From Candidatus Lernaella stagnicola (lineage in GTDB: Bacteria; Lernaellota; Lernaellaia; Lernaellales; Lernaellaceae): a DNA stretch of 64,000 nt. A model generated the notes under the pieces. The model did not search any database. It had not been told where the DNA came from and saw only the letters and a list, made by a program, of their open reading frames with translations. The stretch is from the NCBI GenBank assembly GCA_030765525.1, contig JAVCCK010000045.1, positions 1-64,000 on the forward strand. Direction: 5' to 3'. The position numbers were made by a program, and so were the translations under genes. Position 1 is the first letter of the stretch; the number at the start of each line of letters is the position of its first letter. Below are positions 16,231-24,194 of the stretch, in pieces.

Positions 16231-16728
16231 CTATTCGATCGTATGCTCTTCGGGCTGGATCTCGTGATGCAGGGACGGAGTTTCGCCGCGCTCGAGTTTG
16301 TCCGAGCACTCGCGGCAAACACCATACAGGTCGAGACGGTGCCCCACTAGGATGAAATCGTTGACTCCCGCCACCTCTTCCTGCAAACGTTCGATGGTGT
16401 CGTTTTCGAATTCGATGTGACGACCGCATCGCACGCAGAACAAGTGGTCGTGGTGCTCCTGTCCGTACACGTACTCGTAGGTGTACTCGGCCCCCGGCGT
16501 CGACTCGGCAACGCGTACCAGATCCGCTTGCACGAGCAGCGGAATCGTGCGGTACACAGTGGCGCGGCTGGCCACCATCCCACGGGCGGAGAGGTCTTTG
16601 ACCAGGTCTTCGATACGGAAGTGCTTTTTGGACGTTGCCAGGGCGCGGACGATTTCGTCCCGTTCACTGGTGCATCGCATCGACTTACTGCGAAGGTAAT
16701 CGCGGAAAACTTCTACGGCATCTCGCAT
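16231..16728 (-). CDS. Fur-family metalloregulator
   Basis: This is a 165-residue Fur-type repressor. The N-terminal winged helix includes MRCTSERDEIVRAL, HFRIEDLVKDLSARGMVASRATVYRTIPLLVQADLV. The metal region has EYTYEYVYGQEHHDHLFCVRCGRHIEF with the HHDH and CxxC motifs, and GHRLDLYGVCREC with the second CxxC of the structural zinc site. Which subfamily (Fur, Zur, Nur, PerR) it belongs to cannot be told by eye. It heads the operon with fdhD and is transcribed away from the FAD oxidase operon. Its own promoter lies in an inverted repeat, which suggests self-control. Confidence 0.88.
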   Translation of the reverse strand: MRDAVEVFRDYLRSKSMRCTSERDEIVRALATSKKHFRIEDLVKDLSARGMVASRATVYRTIPLLVQADLVRVAESTPGAEYTYEYVYGQEHHDHLFCVRCGRHIEFENDTIERLQEEVAGVNDFILVGHRLDLYGVCRECSDKLERGETPSLHHEIQPEEHTIE

Positions 16729-16814
16729 TTTCTTTGCTCCATTCCATTTGGTCTGTTTTTTTCTATCTCACTGACGCCCTGACCATCACGGCGGCAGCGA
16801 GTGACTGAATCTCA

Positions 16815-16907
16815 ATTAAAATCAGCCTTATGCGTTAAGTCAAGAAAATTGAGACCGAAGCCAATAATTTTCTTCTCTTGACTCACGACGCATTGCGGCA
16901 ATACCCT
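16815..16907. promoter_or_regulatory. Divergent promoters of fur and FAD-oxidase operons in an inverted repeat
   Basis: On the minus strand TTGACT (complement of 16838-16843) and TTTAAT (complement of 16815-16820) are spaced 17 nt. On the plus strand TTGACT (16878-16883) and TACCCT (16902-16907) are spaced 18 nt. The two -35 boxes lie in the arms of an imperfect inverted repeat (GTCAAGAAAATT at 16839-16850 and AATTTTC...CTTGAC at 16866-16882). A further pair, CTCAATT (16811-16817) and AATTGAG (16847-16853), overlaps the minus-strand promoter. Confidence 0.5.
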
Positions 16908-16972
16908 GATGAACAACTTTTTCGGGCGGAAATAGTCGCCGCGCCCGCTTAGCAGGGACTTGGGACGTCATC

Positions 16973-18532
16973 ATGAGCCTCGCGCCCAGCCATATGAATC
17001 ATGCATTGCTCGATCAATTGCGCGCCATTGTCGGTAAGGGCAGCGTGTCGTTGTCGGACACCGATCGCCTTTCCTACTGTCACGATAACAATCCCGTGTC
17101 GAATATGTCGATCAACGAGGGGCGCGCCGGCCCGCTGCCGGACGTGATTGTCTGGCCCAGCACCACCCAGCACGTGCAGCAAATCGTGCGACTCGCGGCG
17201 GAAACGAAGACCCCGCTGATTCCCTACGGTGCGGGCAGCGGCGTGTGCGGCGGTACGGTGCCGCTGCACGGCGGCATCATCTTGGACCTCAAGCGCATGA
17301 AGCGCATCCTCGAACTGGATGAGGAATCCCTGACCGTCACGGCCGAAGCCGGAATTCTCGGGCAGTTGCTCGAGATGGAATTGAACCGGCGCGGGTATAC
17401 GCTCGGCCATTTTCCGAGTTCGATTTACAGCTCCACGCTCGGCGGTTACTTGGCCGCCCGCAGCGCCGGGCAGTGTTCGTCGAAGTACGGAAAAATGGAA
17501 GACATGGTGCAGGGCCTTGAGGCCGTGCTGGGCACCGGCGATGTGATTCGTACGCCGGTGACGCCGCGCGCCTCACTGGGGCCGGATTGGAACCAGATTC
17601 TGATTGGCTCGGAGGGCACGCTGGGCGTGATCACCGAAGCGACGTGCCGCATTCGGCCCGCCCCGGCCGTGCGGCGTTTCGTGTCGTTCGAGTTTCCAGA
17701 TATCGAGGCCGGCACCGACGCCATGCGGCAGCTCATGAGTCACGAGCTTGAGCCCGCGGCGATGCGGCTGTACGACGAACTCGACACGGCGATCATCGCC
17801 AATTCCAGTCGGGAAGGTGAGAGCGACGAGAGCTTTCTCAACCTGATCCCGTTGTCGCAGTTCGGCAAGCTGGTGCAATCGGCGTTGCCGGGGCCACTGA
17901 AGATGGCCAAGCGCTTTTTGGGACAGCGCGCCGATTTGATTAACGCGTTGGAGCGTTTCGCCAACGGTTGCTTGATGGTCGCGACCTTCGAGGGTGACGA
18001 GGAACTTTCGCGGGAAGAGAAAAACCTGGCCACGCTGATTTGCGAGAAGCTCGGTGGTGTTAATCGCGGCCCGCAGCCGGCGATGCGCTGGCACAAGAAC
18101 CGCTATCACGTGTCGTATTTTCAGTCGAAGGTGTTCTACCACGGAGCCTTGGTCGACACGATCGAAATGGCGGCTTCCTGGCGTCGCGTTCCGGCGCTGT
18201 ATCACGAAGTGCGAAACGCGGTGCGTTCGCTGGCGTTTATCATGGCGCATTTTTCCCACGTCTACTTGGACGGCTGTTCGGTGTATTTCACTTTCGTGAC
18301 GGCGGCGCCGACGGTTGAGAAGGCGGCGGCGCAGCACCGGGCCGTGTGGGACGCGGCGGTCGGGGCGTGCCATAAGGTGGGCGGCACGATCAGCCACCAC
18401 CACGGCGTGGGCTATACCAAGGCCCCGTACATGGTCGAAGAGCACGGCGCAATGATGCGGGTCTACGACGCGCTTAAAAAAGAGATGGATCCGCACGGCA
18501 TTCTCAATCCTGGAAAGATGGGGTTGGCATGA
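16973..18532 (+). CDS. FAD-linked oxidase of the VAO/PCMH fold, AGPS-like, with HHH motif
   Basis: This is a 519-residue flavoprotein. The FAD (PCMH) domain has PDVIVWPSTTQHVQQIVRLA, PYGAGSGVCGGTVPLHGG and GSEGTLGVITEATCRI. The C-terminal domain ends with ISHHHGVGYTKAPYM (His475-477) and the usual DPHGILNPGKMG. The triple His followed by GVG is the mark of alkyl-DHAP synthase and related enzymes; D-lactate and glycolate dehydrogenases have the same overall fold. The insert around residues 290-330 is longer than in GlcD. It is followed by a paralogue (4 nt overlap) and an Fe-S protein, so the three probably form a membrane-linked 2-hydroxyacid or ether-lipid redox complex. Confidence 0.8.
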   Translation: MSLAPSHMNHALLDQLRAIVGKGSVSLSDTDRLSYCHDNNPVSNMSINEGRAGPLPDVIVWPSTTQHVQQIVRLAAETKTPLIPYGAGSGVCGGTVPLHGGIILDLKRMKRILELDEESLTVTAEAGILGQLLEMELNRRGYTLGHFPSSIYSSTLGGYLAARSAGQCSSKYGKMEDMVQGLEAVLGTGDVIRTPVTPRASLGPDWNQILIGSEGTLGVITEATCRIRPAPAVRRFVSFEFPDIEAGTDAMRQLMSHELEPAAMRLYDELDTAIIANSSREGESDESFLNLIPLSQFGKLVQSALPGPLKMAKRFLGQRADLINALERFANGCLMVATFEGDEELSREEKNLATLICEKLGGVNRGPQPAMRWHKNRYHVSYFQSKVFYHGALVDTIEMAASWRRVPALYHEVRNAVRSLAFIMAHFSHVYLDGCSVYFTFVTAAPTVEKAAAQHRAVWDAAVGACHKVGGTISHHHGVGYTKAPYMVEEHGAMMRVYDALKKEMDPHGILNPGKMGLA

Positions 18533-19965
18533 GCGCGAAGAGGTCACGTCGCATCAACGTGGAGTTGCTCAACCGTCTGCGCGACGTGCTGGGCGGGCGC
18601 CGCGTCAGCCACGCCCAAACCGACGCGATCAATTACGGGCGCGACATGTGGCCGCGCTCGCTGCTCGAGATTCGCCGCGGCCGCGTGCCGCATCGACCCG
18701 ATTTTATCGTGTGGCCGGAAACCACGGATCACGTCAGCCGGGTGCTGCGCCTGTGCAACGAAATGTGCGTGCCGGTCGTGCCCTTCGGTGCGGGCAGCGG
18801 TATGTGCGGCGCGGCGACGCCCGTGAGCGGCGGCGTGATTCTCGACATGAAAAAAATGAACCGCGTCGAGAAAATCTCCGAGCAAAGCAATATCGCCGTC
18901 GTGCAACCGGGCATTCTCGGCGCGTTGTTGGAACGCGAACTCAACGCCAAGGGCTACACCTTGGGCCACTTCCCCGGCTCGCTGGGCACTTCAACTCTCG
19001 GCGGCTACCTGGCGACGCGCTCGGCGGGCATGGCCGCCACCTACTACGGCGGCATCGAGCGGATTCTCATCAGCCTGCAGGTCGTGCTTCCCGACGGCAC
19101 TGTCGTGCAGACACGCACCACGCCGCGGCGGGCGACCGGGCCGGATTTCAACCACTTGTTTCTGGGCTCCGAAGGCACGCTGGGCGTGATCACCCACACG
19201 CATTTACGCATTCACGCCCTGCCGGACATGTACGGCTATCGCGGTCTCGCGTTCAAGAAGTTTGAAGACGGCTTGAAGGCCGTGCGCCTCATTCTGCGAG
19301 CCGGGTTGCGGCCGGCTTACGTGCGGCTTTCCGACAGCGCCGACACGGCCGGGCCGTTGAGCGAAGCGGGGTTGTCGATCAGCGGCTGCCTGCTCTCGCT
19401 CGTGTTCGCCGGACGGGAATCGCTGGTGGATTTAGCGTTGCGCAAAGCGACGGAAATCGCCCGGAGCGCCCGCGGCCGAGACCACGGTGAGGAGCCGGCG
19501 CGGATCTGGTACGAAAACCGATTCAGCGAGTTTTACGAGCAGAGTCCGTGGTTCGGTCAACCCGACACGGTATTCGACGTGCTGGAGATCGCCGCGCCTT
19601 GGAAGCACGTCCCGCAGGCTTACCAAATGGTGAAGGCCGCGGTACCCAAGCGTGTCACCGCGGCCGGTTACGTCTCGCACGCCTACCCGGAGGGGTGCAG
19701 CCTGCAATTTATGTTGCGGGGCAAGGCGACGCCGGGTAAAGATGTCGAACTGTACGATCAGATGTGGAAGAAAATCATGCCCGCCGTGCAGAAAAGCGGC
19801 GCGGTGATCAGCCATCAACACGGTATCGGCCTGCATAAGGCGGATTGGTGGCAGGAACAGGCGGGACCCGGTCACGCGTTGCTGGCCGGCATCAAACGGC
19901 GCCTGGATCCGAACAACATTCTCAATCCCGGAAAATTCGCCACCGATACGGAGGCACCATGCTGA
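18529..19965 (+). CDS. Second FAD-linked oxidase, paralogue with HQH motif
   Basis: This is a 478-residue flavoprotein similar along its length to the preceding one: PDFIVWPETTDHVSRVLRL, PFGAGSGMCGAATPVSGG, GSEGTLGVITHTHLRI, ISHQHGIGLHKADW and DPNNILNPGKF. The triple His of its neighbour is changed to His-Gln-His (429-431), and the central insert is shorter. Its ATG overlaps the upstream stop (ATGA), and its end overlaps the Fe-S gene by 7 nt, so the three are made together. A division of labour like GlcD/GlcE is possible, but here both copies keep the full substrate domain. Confidence 0.8.
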   Translation: MSAKRSRRINVELLNRLRDVLGGRRVSHAQTDAINYGRDMWPRSLLEIRRGRVPHRPDFIVWPETTDHVSRVLRLCNEMCVPVVPFGAGSGMCGAATPVSGGVILDMKKMNRVEKISEQSNIAVVQPGILGALLERELNAKGYTLGHFPGSLGTSTLGGYLATRSAGMAATYYGGIERILISLQVVLPDGTVVQTRTTPRRATGPDFNHLFLGSEGTLGVITHTHLRIHALPDMYGYRGLAFKKFEDGLKAVRLILRAGLRPAYVRLSDSADTAGPLSEAGLSISGCLLSLVFAGRESLVDLALRKATEIARSARGRDHGEEPARIWYENRFSEFYEQSPWFGQPDTVFDVLEIAAPWKHVPQAYQMVKAAVPKRVTAAGYVSHAYPEGCSLQFMLRGKATPGKDVELYDQMWKKIMPAVQKSGAVISHQHGIGLHKADWWQEQAGPGHALLAGIKRRLDPNNILNPGKFATDTEAPC

Positions 19966-21065
19966 AGCGTTTCCACAAAGAAATCGAGTATTGTACTTAT
20001 TGTCCGAAGTTGTGTCGTTTTTCCTGTCCGGTGGGCAACGCCAGCAGCAACGAAACCTACACGCCCTGGGGCCGTCAGACTCTCTTGCACTTGATCAACG
20101 AAGAAACCCTGCAGTTCAACCGCGAAACCGCCGGCACCTTTTACAAATGCACCACATGCATGCTGTGCCGCGAATTCTGCGACCACGAAATCGAAGTGCC
20201 GGAGGTGATGCACGCGGCGCGCGTCGAGGCCGTCGAACAAAATTTGAACCCGCAGGAAGTGACGGATTTCCATCATTTCTTCGAGGCGGAAAAGAACCCC
20301 TACGGCGACGACCTGGCGGCGCGGCTGCGGACCATTCTGCCCTCTTCGATGTTCAACGACGACGCGCAGGTTATATACTTCCCGGGCTGTGCGATGATCT
20401 ACAACTACCCGCAGACGATCAAAAACACGTTCCGGCTGTTCGAGGCGATGGATATCAACTACGTCGCCTGCTATGGCGCCGAAGTACCCTGCTGCGGGTT
20501 GCCCCTGTACGACATGGGGTACGAAAAAGAGTTCAAGGAAAACGCCCTGCGGCTGCAGAAAAAGCTGGCCAAGGCGAAGGTGATCATCACCGGTTGCCCC
20601 ACTTGCGCCTACATGCTCAAGGTGCGAATTCCCGAGGCGGGCGTGCAGCTCACCGAGCGCGTTTATCACATTGCCGAATTTCTCGCGCCGCTGGTCAGCG
20701 AAGGCAAGCTGCCCATTCGCCGCCCTTACTCCCGCAAGTTGATCTACCACGACCCCTGCTTTTTGGGCCGCTACCTGGGCGTCTACGATCAACCGCGCAA
20801 GCTACTCAACGAAGTGTGCCGCGAGCCTCTGGGCGAGTTCAGTTGGAACAGAAACCACTCGTACTGCTGCGGCGCGGGCGGCGGCATCCCCACGACCAAC
20901 CCCGTCATGGCTTTGGATATTGCCCGCGAGCGGCTGCGCGAAGTGTACGAAGGCCAGAAGAAAAGCCTCGTGACCGCCTGTCCGACCTGCATGCGCGCGT
21001 TCGAAAAAGCCGACGACAAACTTGACGTGTTAGATATCGTTGACGTACTGGCCCGCTGCATTTAA
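19959..21065 (+). CDS. Fe-S oxidoreductase with two CCG domains, GlcF/GlpC/HdrB type
   Basis: This is a 368-residue protein. The N-terminus carries two [4Fe-4S] motifs, CTYCPKLCRFSCP and CTTCMLCREFC. The remainder has two cysteine-rich CCG domains: PGCAMIYNYP ... PCCGLP ... TGCPTC, and DPCFLGR ... YCCGAGGG ... TACPTC. This is the electron-accepting partner of FAD-linked dehydrogenases such as GlcDF and LutAB. GAGG precedes the ATG at 19959. It links the two upstream flavoproteins to the quinone pool or another carrier. Confidence 0.88.
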   Translation: MLKRFHKEIEYCTYCPKLCRFSCPVGNASSNETYTPWGRQTLLHLINEETLQFNRETAGTFYKCTTCMLCREFCDHEIEVPEVMHAARVEAVEQNLNPQEVTDFHHFFEAEKNPYGDDLAARLRTILPSSMFNDDAQVIYFPGCAMIYNYPQTIKNTFRLFEAMDINYVACYGAEVPCCGLPLYDMGYEKEFKENALRLQKKLAKAKVIITGCPTCAYMLKVRIPEAGVQLTERVYHIAEFLAPLVSEGKLPIRRPYSRKLIYHDPCFLGRYLGVYDQPRKLLNEVCREPLGEFSWNRNHSYCCGAGGGIPTTNPVMALDIARERLREVYEGQKKSLVTACPTCMRAFEKADDKLDVLDIVDVLARCI

Positions 21066-21074
21066 CCTTGCGGC

Positions 21075-21818
21075 ATGATCGAGCTGATCAACATTCATAA
21101 ATCCTTTCGCGGGCAAGTCATTCTCGACGGCGTGAACCTCAACATCCCATCGGGGAAAATCACCGTGCTGCTCGGTCGCAGCGGCGGCGGCAAATCGGTG
21201 ACGCTCAAGCACATCATCGGCTTGCTCAAGCCCGACGAGGGCCGCGTGATCGTCGACGGCCAGGACATCACCGATCTGGGCGACTCCGAAATCAACCAGG
21301 TGCGCAAGCGCTTCGGCATTCTGTTTCAGGATGGCGCGCTTTTCGATTCGATGGACGTGTACGGGAACATCGCCTTTCCGCTGCGCGAGCATACGAGACT
21401 AAGCGAGGCGGAAATCGCCGAGCGGGTGGGACACGCGCTGGACGCGGTGGGGCTGGCCAACGTCGAGCACAAGCTGCCCTCCGAGTTGTCGGGCGGCATG
21501 CGCAAACGCGTGGGCCTCGCGCGCGCCGTGGTCAATAACCCGGACATCATCCTGTACGACGAGCCCACCAGCGGACTGGACCCGCTGATGACCGACAGCA
21601 TCAATCAACTCATCGTCAACACGCAGAAAAAGTTGAAGCTGACGAATTTCATCATCAGCCACGACGTGGACGCGGCGCTGCGCATCGCCCACAAGGTCGC
21701 CGTGCTTTACGAGGGGAAGATTCTCGTCGAAGGCACCCCGGACGAAATCCGCTTTTCCGGCCACCCCTACGTGCAGGCCTTCGTCAACAAACGCCAGGGC
21801 GAGTTTGAAGTCGAGTAG
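21075..21818 (+). CDS. MlaF-like ABC transporter ATP-binding protein
   Basis: This is a 247-residue ATPase with Walker A GRSGGGKSVTLKHIIGLL, signature LSGGMRKRVGLARA, Walker B IILYDEPTSGLDP and H-loop IISHDVDAALR. The GRSGGGKS loop followed by LKHIIGL is typical of MlaF/Ttg2A/Mce ATPases, which work with MlaE and MlaD in phospholipid transport between the membranes. No MlaE or MlaD gene is in the window. It starts 9 nt after the Fe-S gene, so it may be carried in that transcript by position only. Confidence 0.85.
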   Translation: MIELINIHKSFRGQVILDGVNLNIPSGKITVLLGRSGGGKSVTLKHIIGLLKPDEGRVIVDGQDITDLGDSEINQVRKRFGILFQDGALFDSMDVYGNIAFPLREHTRLSEAEIAERVGHALDAVGLANVEHKLPSELSGGMRKRVGLARAVVNNPDIILYDEPTSGLDPLMTDSINQLIVNTQKKLKLTNFIISHDVDAALRIAHKVAVLYEGKILVEGTPDEIRFSGHPYVQAFVNKRQGEFEVE

Positions 21819-21860
21819 CCGGGAATTGTGATACGCCCGGCGGCGCACTAGAATCAGCCG

Positions 21861-24035
21861 ATGTCGCGAATCTCCTCAATATTGACGCTTTTGCTGTCGG
21901 CGTTCGCCCTCATCGCGCTGGGCTATTGGCACACCGTGAACGTGCTGCCGTACGGTCACGACGCGATGATGCACCAGCCGTATACCGTCTCGTACGCACG
22001 GGCGCTTTTCGATCAGCCCGTAGACCTGCCGCTGTTGCTCGAAAACCAACCGGTCCGCTACCCGCCGCTTACTTACTTCGTGGCTGCGGTCGTCGCGAAA
22101 CTGACCGGTTGGTGGACGTTCTTCTACGCCGCGACAACGATGCTTTTCATGGCGGTGGCCTTGCTTGCGTTGACGCTGCTCGGGCAAAGCGAAGCGCCGC
22201 GTTCATGGCGCGCGTTGTTGCCGGTGGCGGCGCTTTTATCCGTGCCCACCTTTTGGGAAATCGGCGGCGACTACAATCTCGAAGCCGGCCTTTTCGCGGG
22301 TGTCGCAACCTTTTTCTCGGCCATGCTGGCGGCCAAGCGTCTACAACGCTGGTGGCTGCTGATTCCGGCCGTGCTCGTCGTGGCGGCGTTGTCGCTCTCC
22401 AAGGGCGTGTTCTTGGTGTTCACGATACCCGCCGGCTTCGCGTTGATACTGCTCGGCGAGCCGGAACTGCGCCGACCCCGCGCGGTCTTGCTCGGTGGCG
22501 TCGCGGCGCTTGCCGGAACGTGGTTTCTCCTCCATGTCGGCTTGGTGCAGCCGGAACTCACGCTCGACTTGTACAATCCAACCTACGACCCGGGCGCGTT
22601 TTTCTACCCGCGTTTGCTGCTTTTCGGATATCACGGCCTACCGCTATTTGCCGCGTTGGCGGTCGTGTTTTGGTGGCGTTGGCGCGAGCGCAATTGGCGG
22701 CGGATCGATGCCGTCTACGCCCTTTGGTTTCTGGCGCCGCTCGTTTTCTACTTTCTGGTCGACACGAAGCGCGATTGGTACATCTTGCCGGCTTACTTGG
22801 CGGCACCCGTTTGGTTCATTTCCACGGTGCACGATTTCATCGGCGAAAAACGCGGTCGAATCCTGGCCGGCGTCGTGACGGCTTTCTATCTCGTGACGGC
22901 CGCGGCACACATCGGCCTGGAACTGTACGCCGCCCAGACGCCCGAACGAACGCACCGCGTTTGGGGCATGAAAAGGCCGCAACCGCCCACCGAGGTGGAA
23001 ACCGCCGCCGCGCAGTGGATCCTTGACGACCTCTACGCTGATCCGAAGCGCACCATGATCGTAAGCCTGCCCGAACTGGATGCCGGCTTTCGGTTGTCCA
23101 ACATCCTGCCCGTGATGGATCGCCGGTTGTTTTTCACGAACCAGGTTTTCGTCGTCGATCCCTTTTTCGCCGTGACGCACGAGTTTGTCGACACACTGGC
23201 GAAGACCACGCGTTTGTATGGTATCGACCGCGGCTGGCCGGTCATCGACCCCGACAACATTCCCGCCCCTTTGCCGGGTTTCGACTACCAGGGGCTTGCA
23301 GCCCGCCTGGCGGCCGAGGAGAAAAATTGGCGCCTGCAACGGCGCGAGCCGCTGCCGGAAGGGCACACGCTTTACGTCTATGAAAACCGCGAGCCGGGCA
23401 AGACCTACCGCGTCAACGGGCTGGGACTGTACGAAAAATATACGGCGGAATTACTGAACCACAAGCAAGCCGGGCGTTGGTCCGACGCCGATGTGACGAT
23501 GCGGCAACTGCGCCGTGTCGCCGTGCCCGACCAGGAGCCCGGCTTGAACCTGGAGGAAGCGCACATTGCGCTGCAAGTGGACGACAAAAGCCGCGCCGCG
23601 CAACTCCTCGAGCAAAATCTGCAACATGCCCCGGCCGGGCGCGTGCGGGCGGAATCGGCCTTGTTGCTGGCCCGCCTGCGTGCCGAACTTGGCGACGCCC
23701 CCGGCGCTCGCGAGGCGCTGGCCGCGGTGGACGAAACGAAGATCGACCCGGTGTCGCTGGCCGTGACCATCGGTGAGGCGGCCCGCCGCTTTGCCGACCG
23801 CGATCAGGGCCGCGCGCTGATCGCCGCCTACCAAGGCAAGCTGCAGGGAGCGGCCGCCGTCGAATTGGTGATGGCTTTGGGCAAGTTGGAACTTGACGCC
23901 CGGCGCGACGAGGCCGCCTTGACTCTTTTCCGGCAGGCGCGCGGCATGGCGACCGATCCCGTCCGCGTCCGGTGGCTCGACGAGACGATCACGGCCATCG
24001 AGCGGGGCGAGCACCGCCCGTTCACAGCGAAGTGA
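21861..24035 (+). CDS. GT39/ArnT-like membrane glycosyltransferase with C-terminal TPR-like region
   Basis: This is a 724-residue protein. The first half has about ten membrane segments, with HDAMMHQPYTVSYARALF and NQPVRYPPLTYFVAA in the first outer loop; YP.G.H.D-type acidic loops are where GT-C enzymes bind metal and donor lipid. The soluble C-terminal part (about 480-720) is helical with Ala/Leu/Arg-rich repeats that read like tetratricopeptides. GT-C enzymes use polyprenyl-phosphate sugars to modify proteins or lipids. The exact family cannot be fixed by eye. There is no strong ribosome site before ATG 21861. Confidence 0.65.
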   Translation: MSRISSILTLLLSAFALIALGYWHTVNVLPYGHDAMMHQPYTVSYARALFDQPVDLPLLLENQPVRYPPLTYFVAAVVAKLTGWWTFFYAATTMLFMAVALLALTLLGQSEAPRSWRALLPVAALLSVPTFWEIGGDYNLEAGLFAGVATFFSAMLAAKRLQRWWLLIPAVLVVAALSLSKGVFLVFTIPAGFALILLGEPELRRPRAVLLGGVAALAGTWFLLHVGLVQPELTLDLYNPTYDPGAFFYPRLLLFGYHGLPLFAALAVVFWWRWRERNWRRIDAVYALWFLAPLVFYFLVDTKRDWYILPAYLAAPVWFISTVHDFIGEKRGRILAGVVTAFYLVTAAAHIGLELYAAQTPERTHRVWGMKRPQPPTEVETAAAQWILDDLYADPKRTMIVSLPELDAGFRLSNILPVMDRRLFFTNQVFVVDPFFAVTHEFVDTLAKTTRLYGIDRGWPVIDPDNIPAPLPGFDYQGLAARLAAEEKNWRLQRREPLPEGHTLYVYENREPGKTYRVNGLGLYEKYTAELLNHKQAGRWSDADVTMRQLRRVAVPDQEPGLNLEEAHIALQVDDKSRAAQLLEQNLQHAPAGRVRAESALLLARLRAELGDAPGAREALAAVDETKIDPVSLAVTIGEAARRFADRDQGRALIAAYQGKLQGAAAVELVMALGKLELDARRDEAALTLFRQARGMATDPVRVRWLDETITAIERGEHRPFTAK

Positions 24036-24067
24036 TGGAATGATTGGAGTTGCCGGACGATCCGGCG

Positions 24068-24193
24068 CTAGAACATGGCGTAGGTGAATTCCTCGGCGGC
24101 GGTGGCAAAAAGAACGGCCAGCAAAAAGAGCAGCCATGCCGTTCCGGCGATGCCGAATTCCTTGAGCAGGTTTTTCTTTTGTTCCTTTTCCAT
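24068..24193 (-). CDS. 41-aa single-helix membrane protein, DUF5989-like, partner of MBOAT
   Basis: This is a 41-residue frame starting at ATG 24193, with GGGAGG 5 nt upstream, inside the end of the MBOAT gene. The sequence has a basic/acidic start (MEKEQKKNLLKEFG), one membrane helix (AWLLFLLAVLFATAA) and the end EEFTYAMF. This layout, with a terminal F-x-Y-x-x-F, resembles the DUF5989 peptides that accompany SxtJ, carbamoyltransferase and MBOAT/SGNH genes. The family link is from memory. The gene starts 1 nt after the MBOAT stop, so the two are translationally coupled. Confidence 0.6.
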   Translation of the reverse strand: MEKEQKKNLLKEFGIAGTAWLLFLLAVLFATAAEEFTYAMF

Positions 24194-24194
24194 A

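Noticed and set aside
21075-21818. A complete Mla phospholipid transport locus around the MlaF-like ATPase
   Set aside because: No MlaE-like permease or MlaD-like MCE protein gene follows or precedes it in the window.
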